NCBI GenBank assembly: GCA_002372615.1
Contig: DFHG01000009.1
Location: 186,001-250,000, forward strand
Source of the DNA: Mycoplasmataceae bacterium UBA3729
Lineage (GTDB): Bacteria; Bacillota_I; Bacilli_A; Mycoplasmatales; Mycoplasmoidaceae
Length of the DNA stretch: 64,000 nt
Direction: 5' to 3'
Notes under the pieces: generated by a model
The model's database searches: none
The model's input: the letters and a program-made list of their open reading frames with translations, nothing else
What the model was told of the DNA's origin: nothing
Shown here: positions 54,657 through 64,000 of the stretch, piece after piece
Layout of the letters: the number at the start of each line of letters is the position of its first letter
Position numbering within the stretch: position 1 is the first letter of the stretch
Program-made: the position numbers and the translations under genes

Positions 54657-55983
54657 AATTGTAATTGAAAAAGGTCTCGATGAGGAAAAAGTTAAATTAA
54701 TTTCATCATTAAAAAATGAACCAAAATGAATGTTAATGAATAGGCTTAAAGCATATGCTTTATTTAAAAAGATTAAATTACCAAAATGGGGACCTGATTT
54801 AAGTTTTATTGATTATAATGACTATATTTATTATGCTTCTGCTTTAGGTAAAGAATACTATCAAGAATCATGGGAGCATGTACCTAAAAAAATTAAAGAT
54901 GTATTCAAAAAGCTTAATGTTCAAGAAAATGAAGCTAAGTATTTTTCAGGAGTCAATGATCAATTTGATTCAGAAACAGTTTATCATAAATTGCATGAAG
55001 AATTAATGAGTAAAAATGTAATTTTTACTAATATTGAAACAGCAATTAAAAAATATCCAGAATTAGTTAAAAAATATTTTGGTAAATTAGTTCCAGCTAG
55101 TGACAATAAATTTGCTGCTCTTAATACAGCTGTATGATCAGGTGGTAGTTTTTTATATGTTCCTAAAAATACAAAACTTAGTCAACCACTACAATCATAT
55201 TTCCGTATAAATACCAAGTCTGTTGGTCAATTTGAACGTACACTAATAATTGTGGATGATGGTGCTTATGTTCATTACAATGAGGGTTGCACAGCTCCAA
55301 TATATGATAAGAACAATTTACATGCAGCTGTAGTTGAAGTTTATGTTGGTAAAAATGCTCATTGTATCTACTCAACAATCCAAAATTGATCTGATAATGT
55401 CTTAAATCTGGTAACTAAACGGGCAATTGTTGGTGAAAATGGAATTATGGAATGAATTGATGGTAATTTAGGTAGTAAATTAAACATGAAATATCCTGCA
55501 ACAATTCTTAAAGGTAATCATTCAATTGGTAAATGTATATCAATTGCTATATCTCATAAACACGTAATTCAAGATGCTGGGGCAAAAATGATTCATATTG
55601 GTAGTGATACCAGGTCTCAAATTATTTCGCGTTCAATTGCTCACTCTGGTGGTAATGCTACTTATCGTGGAAGCGTACATATATTAAAATCAGCCAATAA
55701 TGCAATTAGTGATGTTACATGTGATACATTAATTTTAGATAACCTATCTAAAAGTGATACATTTCCTTTAGAAAAAGTTGAAAATAAAACTGCCACACTT
55801 AAGCATGAAGCAAAAGTTACTGATTTAGATCAAAAGAAATTATTTTATTTAGCCTCCAGAGGAATTGATACAAATACTGCAAAACAACTACTAGTTGTTG
55901 GTTTTATTCAACCATTTGCAAATGAATTACCTCTTGAGTATAGTGTAGAACTCAATCGTTTGTTAAAATTGGATATTAAATAA
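54637..55983 (+). CDS. sufB: Fe-S cluster assembly scaffold SufB
   Basis: SufB carries the nascent cluster. 448 residues, close to the family norm of 465. Landmarks: [76 protein letters not shown] and the C-terminal [21 protein letters not shown]. Five TGA Trp codons. It starts inside sufU. Last gene of sufC-D-S-U-B, the Firmicutes order. Confidence 0.96.
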
Positions 55984-55986
55984 AAA

Positions 55987-56172
55987 TTATTTATTAATTA
56001 ATTTAATTGCACTAACTGGGCATGCAGATTCACATGCTCCACAACCAACGCATTTTGATTCATCAACAGAAGCTTTGCCATCATTATCAAATGAAATAGC
56101 ATTATGTGGACAATTAGACATACATGAACCACAACCAATACATACATTTTTATCAACATTTGATTTTGCCAT
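55987..56172 (-). CDS. 2[4Fe-4S] ferredoxin
   Basis: 61 residues with two full CxxCxxCxxxCP motifs (Cys 11, 14, 17, 21 and 41, 44, 47, 51), the clostridial type of low-potential electron carrier. AAGGAG lies upstream of the ATG. It converges with sufB 3 bases away, so the cluster-making and cluster-using genes are adjacent. No pyruvate:ferredoxin oxidoreductase or hydrogenase occurs in this window; one would be expected elsewhere. Confidence 0.97.
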   Translation of the reverse strand: MAKSNVDKNVCIGCGSCMSNCPHNAISFDNDGKASVDESKCVGCGACESACPVSAIKLINK

Positions 56173-56273
56173 AAATTATATTCTCCTTTGATTTTCTTGA
56201 TTATTGATTATATAGTAAAAATTTAATAATTTTTCACTAAAATTTTCTAAATAATTTATGAGGATACATTAAA

Positions 56274-56279
56274 TATAAT
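56274..56279 (+). promoter_or_regulatory. -10 box of the YebC gene
   Basis: TATAAT ends 10 bases before ATG 56290, again predicting a nearly leaderless mRNA. Confidence 0.45.
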
Positions 56280-56289
56280 AATATTAATT

Positions 56290-57003
56290 ATGCCACGTAA
56301 ACATTTAATTGCTAGTCAAACTAACAAAAAACAACAAAACCAGGCTAAATTATGACAAAAATTAGCCAAAGAAATTCATGCAGCAGTTAAGGTTGGTGGA
56401 CCTAACCCAGAAGCTAATCCACGATTAAAATCAGCTATTCAAAAAGCATTAGTCAATAATTTATCACGTGATTCTATTAATCGGAATATTAATGGTTCAA
56501 ATAAAGATAATGATAAATTAGAATCTTTTGAATTTGAAGCATACGGACCTAATAATTTACAAATTATTATTCATGCCTTAAGCGATAACATTAATCGTGT
56601 GACAGCTAATCTTAATGGTTATTTAAATAAGTTGAATGGTAAATTTTCAAAACCTAATAGTGTTAAAATCCATTTTAACAACATGGGTCATATTATTGTA
56701 GCAAAATCTCCTAATATTAATTTAGATAATATAATGGAAATCACTTTGGAAAATAAAATTATTGATATTATTGAACAAGAAGATTGTTTTGAAATTTTTA
56801 CTGATTCCCATGATGTTTTTAATACTGTAGATAATTTAAATAAGTCAAGTTTGAAAATTTTTAATTATGAAACAAAATTATTTCCTGAAGAAAAATTAAC
56901 TTCATTAGATGATGTTACTAAACAAAAATTACATAATTTCATTGATGCTTGTGAAAATGATGATGATATTCAGTGAGTAGTAACAAATTTTGATGAAGAA
57001 TAA
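56290..57003 (+). CDS. YebC/PmpR-family protein
   Basis: 237 residues of the YebC family, described as transcription regulators and more recently as translation factors for difficult proline-rich motifs. Signature: LIASQTNKKQQNQAKLWQKL near the start, IHAAVKVGGPNPEANPRLKS, IQKALVNNLSRDSINRNI, and FEFEAYGPNNLQIIIHALSDN. Two TGA Trp codons. The start MPRKHLIASQ is the family start. Confidence 0.92.
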
Positions 57004-57014
57004 TATATTAAATA

Positions 57015-57875
57015 TTATTTCTTTTCTTCTTCATCGTCTTGTTTATCAATAAATGTTTCTCTAATCAAAGAAGTTATATCTTCAGCTTTAGAAATTTGTT
57101 TGAAAGAATCAAATATTGGAGCACCATCTTTTCATACAAGCACATAAGGCATATTAGTTATTTCTTTTAAATTGAATTTATCACCAAAAATATGAGATAA
57201 ATAGTTAATTGTATCACGCATTTTAATTGCAGATTGATCTTTTCTTACATATTCACCTTCTTTAACAATTTCAATTTCTTTCTTAACATTGTTAATGCCA
57301 ATATCTTCAGCTAATTTAACATCTTCGCTAGTCCATTTGGAATCATAGCTATAACCATGGTTTGCTAATCCATCACTTTGTTGGTGTTTAGCAAATGGGT
57401 CATTTTGAATTGCTTTTTTAGTTAAAATATCAAAATACATGAATACACCAAATTTTGTAGCATCATTATCAACAGTTCAATCTTGTAATGTTTGGTATTC
57501 AGAAGAAAATTCAGATTCTGTAAATAAATTATCAATTGAATAATCAACATATAGGTTGCCACTCATTATCGGATTAACAAAAATTTTATTAGCATTATTT
57601 GTATTCACATTTTTGCTCTTATCTCAATTAGCATTAGAACCAAAGATTACGATGTAGTTACCATCATAACATTTTTTGCTACCATAAATTAATTCTTTAA
57701 AACTAATTGATGGATTATTAATGCCATAAAAATTATTAGGTAAATTTTTACTGAAATCAAAAACACGAAAATTATTAGTGTCAATTACTGAACAACTAGT
57801 TATAAAACTAGTAGGCAAAATAACTAAAGGAGTAGCTAAAATTGATAATAAGTGTTGAATTTTGATTTTTACCAT
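57015..57875 (-). CDS. Hypothetical lipoprotein
   Basis: 286 residues with a lipoprotein signal: basic start MVKIKIQHLLSILATPLVIL and lipobox ITSC, Cys28. The mature part is polar, with no second membrane helix, and includes PFAKHQQSDGLANHGYSYDS and an acidic C-terminus (KQDDEEEKK). A segment NMPYVLVWKDGAPIFDSF has a thioredoxin-like look, but no CxxC is present. Unrelated by eye to lipoproteins A and B. Three TGA Trp codons. Confidence 0.8.
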
Positions 57876-57910
57876 AATTTATAATTATATATATTATAGA
57901 TATTTATTTT

Positions 57911-59350
57911 ATGAACAAAATTCCTGTCATTGATAAATCTGATCATCATCTGCAAATTATAAATCAAAGAATAAAATCTCTACAATTTAAATACTTGCAT
58001 ACAATAAACATTGATAAAAATTTATTGCTAAATAATTATAAAAATCTTAGATTTTTTGTAAGAACTTATGGTTGTCAAGCTAATATTATTGATTCTGAAA
58101 CAATAAGTAAATTAATAATAGATTTAGGTTTTAAAAAAGCTGATAAGATTAGTGAAGCAAATCTTATTATTTTAAATACATGTGCCATTAGAGAAAATGC
58201 TGAAAAAAAGGTGATAGGAGAAATTGGTTTAATTAATAAATATCGTAAAAATCACGATATTAAAGTAGTTATTTGTGGGTGCATGTCGCACGAAGAAAAA
58301 ATAATTAATGAATTAATTAAGTTGGATAATGTTAATTTAATCATTGGTACACATAATATAGATAAACTTCCACAAGATTTATATGAGATTTATAAGAATG
58401 ATAAAAAAATAATTGATGTTAAAAATAAAAGAGATACTTTATATAAAATTCTTCCTCGTGATATTTGCTGTAAGTATAAAGCTTTTGTAACAATAATGGA
58501 AGGATGTAATAATTTTTGTACTTATTGTATTGTTCCATTTACACGAGGTAGACAAATTAGTCGTCCAAAAGATGATATCATTAATGAAATTAAAACATTA
58601 ATTAATTCTGGTGTTAAAGAAATAACATTAATTGGACAAAATGTTAATGCATACGGAATAGATTGTGATGACAATTATTTTTTTAATGATTTATTAATTG
58701 ATGTAGCAAAACTTAATGTTGAGCGGATTAGATTTTCAACTTCTAATCCATGAAATTTTAATAAAAATATTATTGATACAATAAAAAAATATCCTAACAT
58801 TATGCCTCATATTCATTTGCCAATTCAATCAGGAGATGAAGCAATTTTAAGAAAAATGAATCGGAAAATGAATATAAATGATTACATTAATTTAATTAAA
58901 TATATTAGAAGTAACATTAGCGATGTTGCTATTACTACCGATTTAATTGTTGGATTTCCCAATGAATCTAAAAAACAATTTAAAAATACTCTTAAATTTT
59001 ATAAAAAAATTAAATTTGATAATGCTTATTCTTTTATTTATTCAAAAAGAGATGGAACTATTGCAGCAAAAATTACTGATACAATAAGTTCAAAAGAAAA
59101 AGAAATACGATTGTGTAAATTAAATAAACTTGTTAAAAAATATGCTAAATTTAATAATAAAAAATATGTTAAAAAAATATTAGATGTGATGGTTGAAGGT
59201 ATTTCAAAAACAAACAGCAATGTTTTAACAGGATATTCTCCACAATTAAAAGTAGTAAATTTTACTGGAATTGCTCATCCAGGCGAAACAGTTAAAGTAA
59301 GAATTACTAAAGCAAATCGCTTTTCTTTATTTGGTGAAAAAATTAACTAA
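57911..59350 (+). CDS. miaB: tRNA-2-methylthio-N6-dimethylallyladenosine synthase
   Basis: MiaB adds the methylthio group to i6A37 in tRNA and needs two [4Fe-4S] clusters. 479 residues: N-terminal UPF0004 domain (FVRTYGCQANIIDSE; LNTCAIRENAEKK; VICGCMSHEE), radical-SAM motif CNNFCTYC with TRGRQISRP, and a C-terminal TRAM domain. One TGA at 58751-58753. Its presence fits the SUF system. It overlaps the convergent permease by 8 bases. Confidence 0.95.
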
Positions 59351-61331
59351 CATCACTTCTTCATTGGTAAATATAAGAAAAAATAAATAATATTACTCCA
59401 AAAATTGCTCAAATAATTGATGTAATGTTTTTATCATAGTATTGGAATTCTTTGTAAAAATAATATTGGTCAGGACTTCTATTAACATTATTATGCATGT
59501 ATAAGTTTATACAATAGTGTGGAGTGAAATATAGAGTAGATTTTAAAATATTATCTTGTGTTGGATATTGAGGGTTTCCTTCTATATCCATTCCAAAGCA
59601 ATTGTAAGCAAATATTTGAGGTTTATCAAATAAAGAGTATAGAACAGTCCCAGTATAAGCTATATAAGTATGAATAAATTGAGATAAAGATATTTCAATG
59701 CTTTGAAATGGCATTACATATTTAAATTGATCATTATTGCTAAATAATAAATAAAAGGGATATTGACCATCAGTTATTCGATTTCCAAAAAATTTCTCAA
59801 TTGTAAGTGAAGGAATTAGAGTATCTTTTAATATATTAATTTGTTGCGAAACAATATTATTTCAATAAATTTTTAGTAATTGTCTTGCAATACTGTATTT
59901 GATTGCTGCAAAAACAAAATTAATTTCACGGTTATTTTTTAAATCAAATTTTTTAAAGAAATTAGAATTATTGTGTATAAAATTAAAGCACATTTTAGTG
60001 AATGAATTAATTAAAATAATTGTTATTTGTAAAGCAGTTTTACTTGATATATCTATATATTTAATATCACCATTTTCAATAGGGTTAACAGTAAAGATGG
60101 GGATTAAAATTTGATTATATACTTTGGTATCAAATTCATTTAAATCAGAGAAATTAGTTAATGCTTTATCATTAATTATTGTTCCTGGAATGAAATCAAA
60201 AATTTTAGTGTCATTAGATATATATCTAATATTACTTCCTATATTTAGAAATTTAAGGAATCTAGATGTATTAATATCTATTCCTGGTATTAATCAACCA
60301 AATGAACCTGAGTTTGTATTTATTTTTTCAATTGTATCATCACTATATGATGATGAATAATAAGGAATCATGAAAGGATAGTTATTGCTTGATACATTGT
60401 TATATTGATTTACAATATATGATAAAAGATTTTCATTTTTTCCGATTAATTTTTCATTATAAATAGATTCACTACCAAAAGCTGTCATTGAAAATTTTTC
60501 TTCGATATTATCTAATCCAAATGATTTATAGTATGAAGATAATTGATTACCAAAATTTAAATATTGATAAGTTGCATTATTATTAGTTTTAATTTGTTTA
60601 TACACATCATATAGATCTTTATTTGGTGTGGTATTATAATATGCGAAATTACTATATTTTCCTTTAGTATCAGCAATATACATAGATTCAATTGAACCAC
60701 CATATTTATTAACAATTGAATTATTTGTTGATGAAAGAACAAATGATGAAATCATATCAAAAGATGTAAGAACTAATCCAATCACTGATAGAATAATCAT
60801 TGAAGAAACACGGTTAGCAAAATTACTTAGGAATATACCAATTGAACTAAATACTAACATATTAATTAAAACTGCTACAAATATTGAAGCTAACAACAAT
60901 GGTACTTTACTGAATTCAATGCCAGAAGGGTTATTTATTGCATCATATTTTCCAAAAAAATATACAGATACAGCAATACACATATTTCCACATGCTAGAA
61001 TTAATGAACCTATAATAATTCAAAGAAATTTACATAATAGAATCTTGTTTTTATTTATAGGTTTAGATAAGATAATAAGTTCAGTTTGGTCTTCTTTTGA
61101 TAATCTAAAAACATTAACTGCTAATCCACCTAATGCTGTTGCATTAATTGCTACAAAAACTGAAGTTAAACTAATCATATCAAATGTTCAAATTGTTAAT
61201 GGTGAATTTTTAATTGTAGCTGGGATAATTAATAACAATACTGAAACAAAAATTCATGATACTACAAATAAAACTCATGTGGTAAATTTTGAAAAAACTA
61301 CTCGACCTAAAAATTTAAAATAATTGAACAT
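59343..61331 (-). CDS. ABC-2-like membrane permease with a large extracellular domain
   Basis: 662 residues with about five N-terminal helices (19-37, 47-72, 97-125, 143-170, 177-198), a polar domain of about 440 residues, and one last helix near 640-658. The cytoplasmic loop LIILSKPINKNKILLCKFLW resembles the coupling region of ABC-2 permeases. No ATPase gene is beside it here. The large external region has no recognised domain. The first ATG (61331) needs four TGA Trp codons near the N-terminus. It lies 2 bases after udk on the same strand. Confidence 0.65.
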
Positions 61332-61333
61332 AT

Positions 61334-61975
61334 TTATTTATCTTTAATCAAATCATTAATTGCAGCTTTAATTGCTTTAATTGCAACATCATTCATACTA
61401 TATCACGGGATAATAATGTCAGCATTTTGTTTTTGTGGTGAAATGAACATTTTATGCATTGGTTTTACTACATGTCTTCATTGTTTAATAACATTATCTA
61501 AAGATCTACCACGTTCATTACAGTCACGTAATAATCTTCTAATAAAACGTTCATCATCAGGTGTATCAATAAAAATTTTAACATCTGCCAATGAATTAAT
61601 TTTTTTATCATATAGTGATAAAATACCTTCCAAAATAATTACGTCACATGGAAAAATTCTTTTTTTCCCATTAACTGATGATGATTTCTTATAGTCATAA
61701 ACTGGAATTATTGCTGATGAACCATTAATAATTTTGAAAATTGTATTGTAAAGTAAATTTCAATCAAATGAATTAGGATGATCAAAATTAATATTTGTAT
61801 GTGATTTATTTTGTCTTTTTTTAGAAAGAGATTGCAAATAAAATGAATCTAAACAAAGAAGTTGTGATTTAACTGATTTAGGTAAAACTTTTTTAATTTC
61901 TTTACAAATAGTAGTTTTACCACTAGCAGTTCCACCAGCAACACAAATTAATATGGTCTTTTTCTTTGTTTTCAT
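61334..61975 (-). CDS. udk: Uridine kinase
   Basis: Udk phosphorylates uridine and cytidine in pyrimidine salvage, matching Cmk and Tmk in this window. 213 residues: P-loop VAGGTASGKTTICKEI (about 13-28), CLDSFYLQSL, NFDHPNSFDW (TGA Trp) and VIILEGILSLYD. The lid has RFIRRLLRDCNERGRS. Two further TGA Trp codons near the C-terminus. Confidence 0.94.
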
Positions 61976-61983
61976 TCTATATA

Positions 61984-62922
61984 TTATAAATATTGCTTGA
62001 AATCAATACTAAATGATTTTTCGTTTAAATAATTTAGTATTTCTGAATTAGTTTTAAATTTAAATTTTAAATAATATGCACACAAATGTTGATGAGAGTG
62101 CTTTTTAATTAGTGATTTGGAATTTTTATTATTATATTTCCTGTCACCTACTAGAGGGAAACCAATATATTTAAAATGCGCTCTTATTTGATGTGTTCTA
62201 CCAGTAATTAAATTAACATCAACAATGCTTGTTGATTTATCATGAGAAATCATTTTATATTTAGTAATTATTTTTTTTGATTTTAATGAAATAGGTTTCT
62301 TAGTAATTTTAACAATGTTATTTTTTGGATCTTTAGTTAAATAAGAACAAATGGTTGCTGATTTTGGATCAATTATTCCATAAACTTGGCAAACATAATG
62401 TTTAACTATTTCACGATTTTTAATTTTTTGATTTAAAATTCTTAATGAATCATGATTTTTAGCAACTAATATTAATCCACAAGTATTTCTATCTAATCTA
62501 TTAACTAAACTTGGGGTAAAAACATTTTCATTATCAGGATTGTATTCATGTTTTGTTATTAAATATGATTTAATTTGATCAATTAGTGTATTTGTATCAT
62601 CAATTGAATTAGGATGTACAAATAAGCCAACTGGTTTATTAACAATCATGATATTTGCATCTTCATAAACAATTTTAAATTCAATTTTTGTTTGAATAGT
62701 TTTATTAGCTTTTTTTATTATTTGGTCATCATTAAAGAAAAGTTTTATTTCATCATTTTCTTTAATACGATAATTGAATGGTTTTTTGCATCCATTAATT
62801 TTGATTTTGTTTTTTCTTAAGGATTGATAGAAAAAAGATTTTTTTAAATTAGGAAATAATTTAGATAAAAAATTATCTAAGCGAATATCATTATCATTTT
62901 TACCAATTTTAATTATTTTCAT
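61984..62922 (-). CDS. Ribosomal large subunit pseudouridine synthase (RluA/RluD family)
   Basis: 312 residues with an N-terminal S4-like domain (DIRLDNFLSKLFPNLKKSFF) and a catalytic domain: MIVNKPVGLFVHP, the catalytic Asp in VNRLDRNTCGLILVAKN (about 142-158; family HRLDRxTSG) and GRTHQIRAHF...PLVGDRKY. Whether it is RluC or RluD cannot be told by eye. No TGA codons. It overlaps the upstream methyltransferase gene by 14 bases. Confidence 0.92.
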   Translation of the reverse strand: MKIIKIGKNDNDIRLDNFLSKLFPNLKKSFFYQSLRKNKIKINGCKKPFNYRIKENDEIKLFFNDDQIIKKANKTIQTKIEFKIVYEDANIMIVNKPVGLFVHPNSIDDTNTLIDQIKSYLITKHEYNPDNENVFTPSLVNRLDRNTCGLILVAKNHDSLRILNQKIKNREIVKHYVCQVYGIIDPKSATICSYLTKDPKNNIVKITKKPISLKSKKIITKYKMISHDKSTSIVDVNLITGRTHQIRAHFKYIGFPLVGDRKYNNKNSKSLIKKHSHQHLCAYYLKFKFKTNSEILNYLNEKSFSIDFKQYL

Positions 62923-63679
62923 TATTTAATTTATACATCATAATTGATGCAGCAATAGCTAAATTTAATGAATTGACATTCTTATTAATTTTAATTGATA
63001 AAGTTTTATCGCACATAGTAATTGTTTCATTACTTAAGCCTTTACCTTCATTACCGAATATGATTGCTGTTTTTTTATTAAAATTAATTGAATTTATATC
63101 CACTGATTGTTTATTATTGGCAGTAGCATAAATTAAATAACCATCTTTTCTTAATGCTTTGATAAAATGGCTTAAATCAGTAACATAAAATATATTTAAA
63201 TTAAAACCATTACCCATTGAAGATTGAATAACTTTATTGTTGTAAATATCAACACTATTGTTGCATAAAATAATATTTTTAATATTGAAGGCATCAGCAG
63301 AGCGTAAAATACTTCCTAAATTATTAGGGTTTTGAATTTTATCAAGAATTATGATGTTATCTTTAAAGCTATGAGTGTTATCATGAGATTTTTTATAAAA
63401 AATTCCAATACAACCATCTCCATTGCTCATTTGTGATAAATATGAATAAATTTTATGATCAATATAAACTATATTTTTTTGATCAATTGTATTAAAATTT
63501 AATCCATTTTTTACTAAGATTTTAAATATTTTAAATTTATTTTTAATAAAAGTTTCAATAACTCTTTTGTTTTCACAGACAAAAAGATTTGTTTGATGAT
63601 GATATTTACGATCATAAAATAATTTTGATGTTAATTTAATTAATTTATTATCTTTTGATGTAATTATTTTATTTTCCAT
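62909..63679 (-). CDS. TrmH/SpoU-family RNA 2'-O-methyltransferase
   Basis: 256 residues with the SPOUT knot motifs: ILDKIQNPNNLGSILRSADA (motif 1, about 110-129), IIFGNEGKGLSNE (motif 2) and IKINKNVNSLNLAIAASIMMY (motif 3). The N-terminal part (ITSKDNKLIKLTSKLFYDRKY) is the substrate-binding domain of rRNA methyltransferases such as RlmB or TsnR-like proteins. Overlaps gpmI by 11 bases and rlu by 14. Confidence 0.92.
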   Translation of the reverse strand: MENKIITSKDNKLIKLTSKLFYDRKYHHQTNLFVCENKRVIETFIKNKFKIFKILVKNGLNFNTIDQKNIVYIDHKIYSYLSQMSNGDGCIGIFYKKSHDNTHSFKDNIIILDKIQNPNNLGSILRSADAFNIKNIILCNNSVDIYNNKVIQSSMGNGFNLNIFYVTDLSHFIKALRKDGYLIYATANNKQSVDINSINFNKKTAIIFGNEGKGLSNETITMCDKTLSIKINKNVNSLNLAIAASIMMYKLNNENN

Positions 63680-64000
63680 TATTAGTTAAATTAATTATAG
63701 GTTTTTCAGTCATCTCTTTCGGAATTTTAATATTCATATATTTTAAAATGCTAGGAGCAATATTAGCTAGCTTTCCATTTGGTAATATCTTAGTATTTTT
63801 ATCAGTCACAATCATTCTTACAGGATTGGTTGTATGATTAGTTATGGGATTATTATCATCATCTAACATTAGTTCAGCATTACCATGATCGGCTAGAATT
63901 ACCATTGTTACATCATTTTTCAAACATTGGTTATACAATATCCCTATTTGTTTATCAACAGCTTCAACAGCTTTTATTGTTGCTTGTAAATTACCTGTAT
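63669..64000 (-). CDS. gpmI: 2,3-bisphosphoglycerate-independent phosphoglycerate mutase (5' end outside window)
   Basis: The last 110 residues of GpmI, the glycolytic mutase between 3- and 2-phosphoglycerate. TGNLQATIKAVEAVDKQIG is followed by VILADHGNAELM, whose Asp and His bind manganese, and ITNHTTNPVRMIV (family THTTNPVP; the His is another ligand). The frame is open to the window edge; about 400 residues lie beyond it. Confidence 0.94.
   Translation of the reverse strand, partial: TGNLQATIKAVEAVDKQIGILYNQCLKNDVTMVILADHGNAELMLDDDNNPITNHTTNPVRMIVTDKNTKILPNGKLANIAPSILKYMNIKIPKEMTEKPIINLTNNGK

Overview
The window is a very AT-rich piece of a Mollicutes (mycoplasma-type) chromosome read with genetic code 4. 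Nearly every conserved protein contains in-frame TGA codons where its family has tryptophan (SecA, AdhE, SerRS, SufB and others), so all coordinates below treat TGA as Trp and join segments that the standard code would split. Genes are short and tightly packed, overlaps of 1-20 bases are common, and several genes have a TATAAT box placed so that the transcript would start at or just before the ATG. I cannot name the species. The gene set (SUF iron-sulfur assembly, 2[4Fe-4S] ferredoxin, flavodiiron protein, bifunctional AdhE, a second iron-type alcohol dehydrogenase, MiaB) points to an anaerobic, fermenting mollicute, possibly host- or protist-associated; this lifestyle is inferred.

Layout. 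1-5.5 kb: gatA (partial), gatB, a membrane-anchored Ser/Thr kinase, then recA and a small membrane protein on the other strand. 5.5-9.2 kb: tRNA-Leu followed by a foreign island holding a degenerate serine-recombinase remnant, a membrane NERD-domain protein, a small membrane protein with an apparent frameshift, and a 328-residue protein I do not recognise. Its genes use only TGG for Trp, unlike the host. 9.2-14.3 kb (minus): cinA C-terminal domain, uvrB, secA. 14.3-19.8 kb (plus): hydrolase, lipid kinase, coiled-coil membrane protein, cmk, der, gpsA. 19.8-23.7 kb: recU, tlyA-type methyltransferase, dinB, ruvB, ruvA. 23.7-27.3 kb: flavodiiron protein, tRNA-Gly, pcrA/uvrD.

27.3-38.5 kb: RDD membrane protein, glycosyltransferase-like protein, a small hypothetical, the serS-tmk-holB-mnmE operon, iron alcohol dehydrogenase, pth, a membrane protein, adhE. 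38.8-51 kb: two paralogous large lipoproteins in inverted orientation (the second broken by a nonsense codon and a frameshift) bracket tyrS, ffh, a trigger-factor-like gene, a TsaC-RpiB fusion gene, plsY, a membrane protein and rpmA-prp-rplU. 51-56.2 kb: NUDIX protein, sufC-sufD-sufS-sufU-sufB, ferredoxin. 56.3-64 kb: YebC-type regulator, a lipoprotein, miaB, a large ABC-2-like permease, udk, a pseudouridine synthase, a TrmH/SpoU methyltransferase and gpmI (partial).

How the genes work together: SUF supplies clusters to ferredoxin and MiaB. Ferredoxin could carry reducing power from an oxidoreductase outside the window. The flavodiiron protein would remove O2 or NO, and AdhE plus the second alcohol dehydrogenase would reoxidise NADH. 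RecA, RecU, RuvAB, PcrA, UvrB and DinB form a fairly complete repair and recombination set, with substrates available in the inverted lipoprotein repeats. No rRNA gene, CRISPR array or intact transposase was seen.
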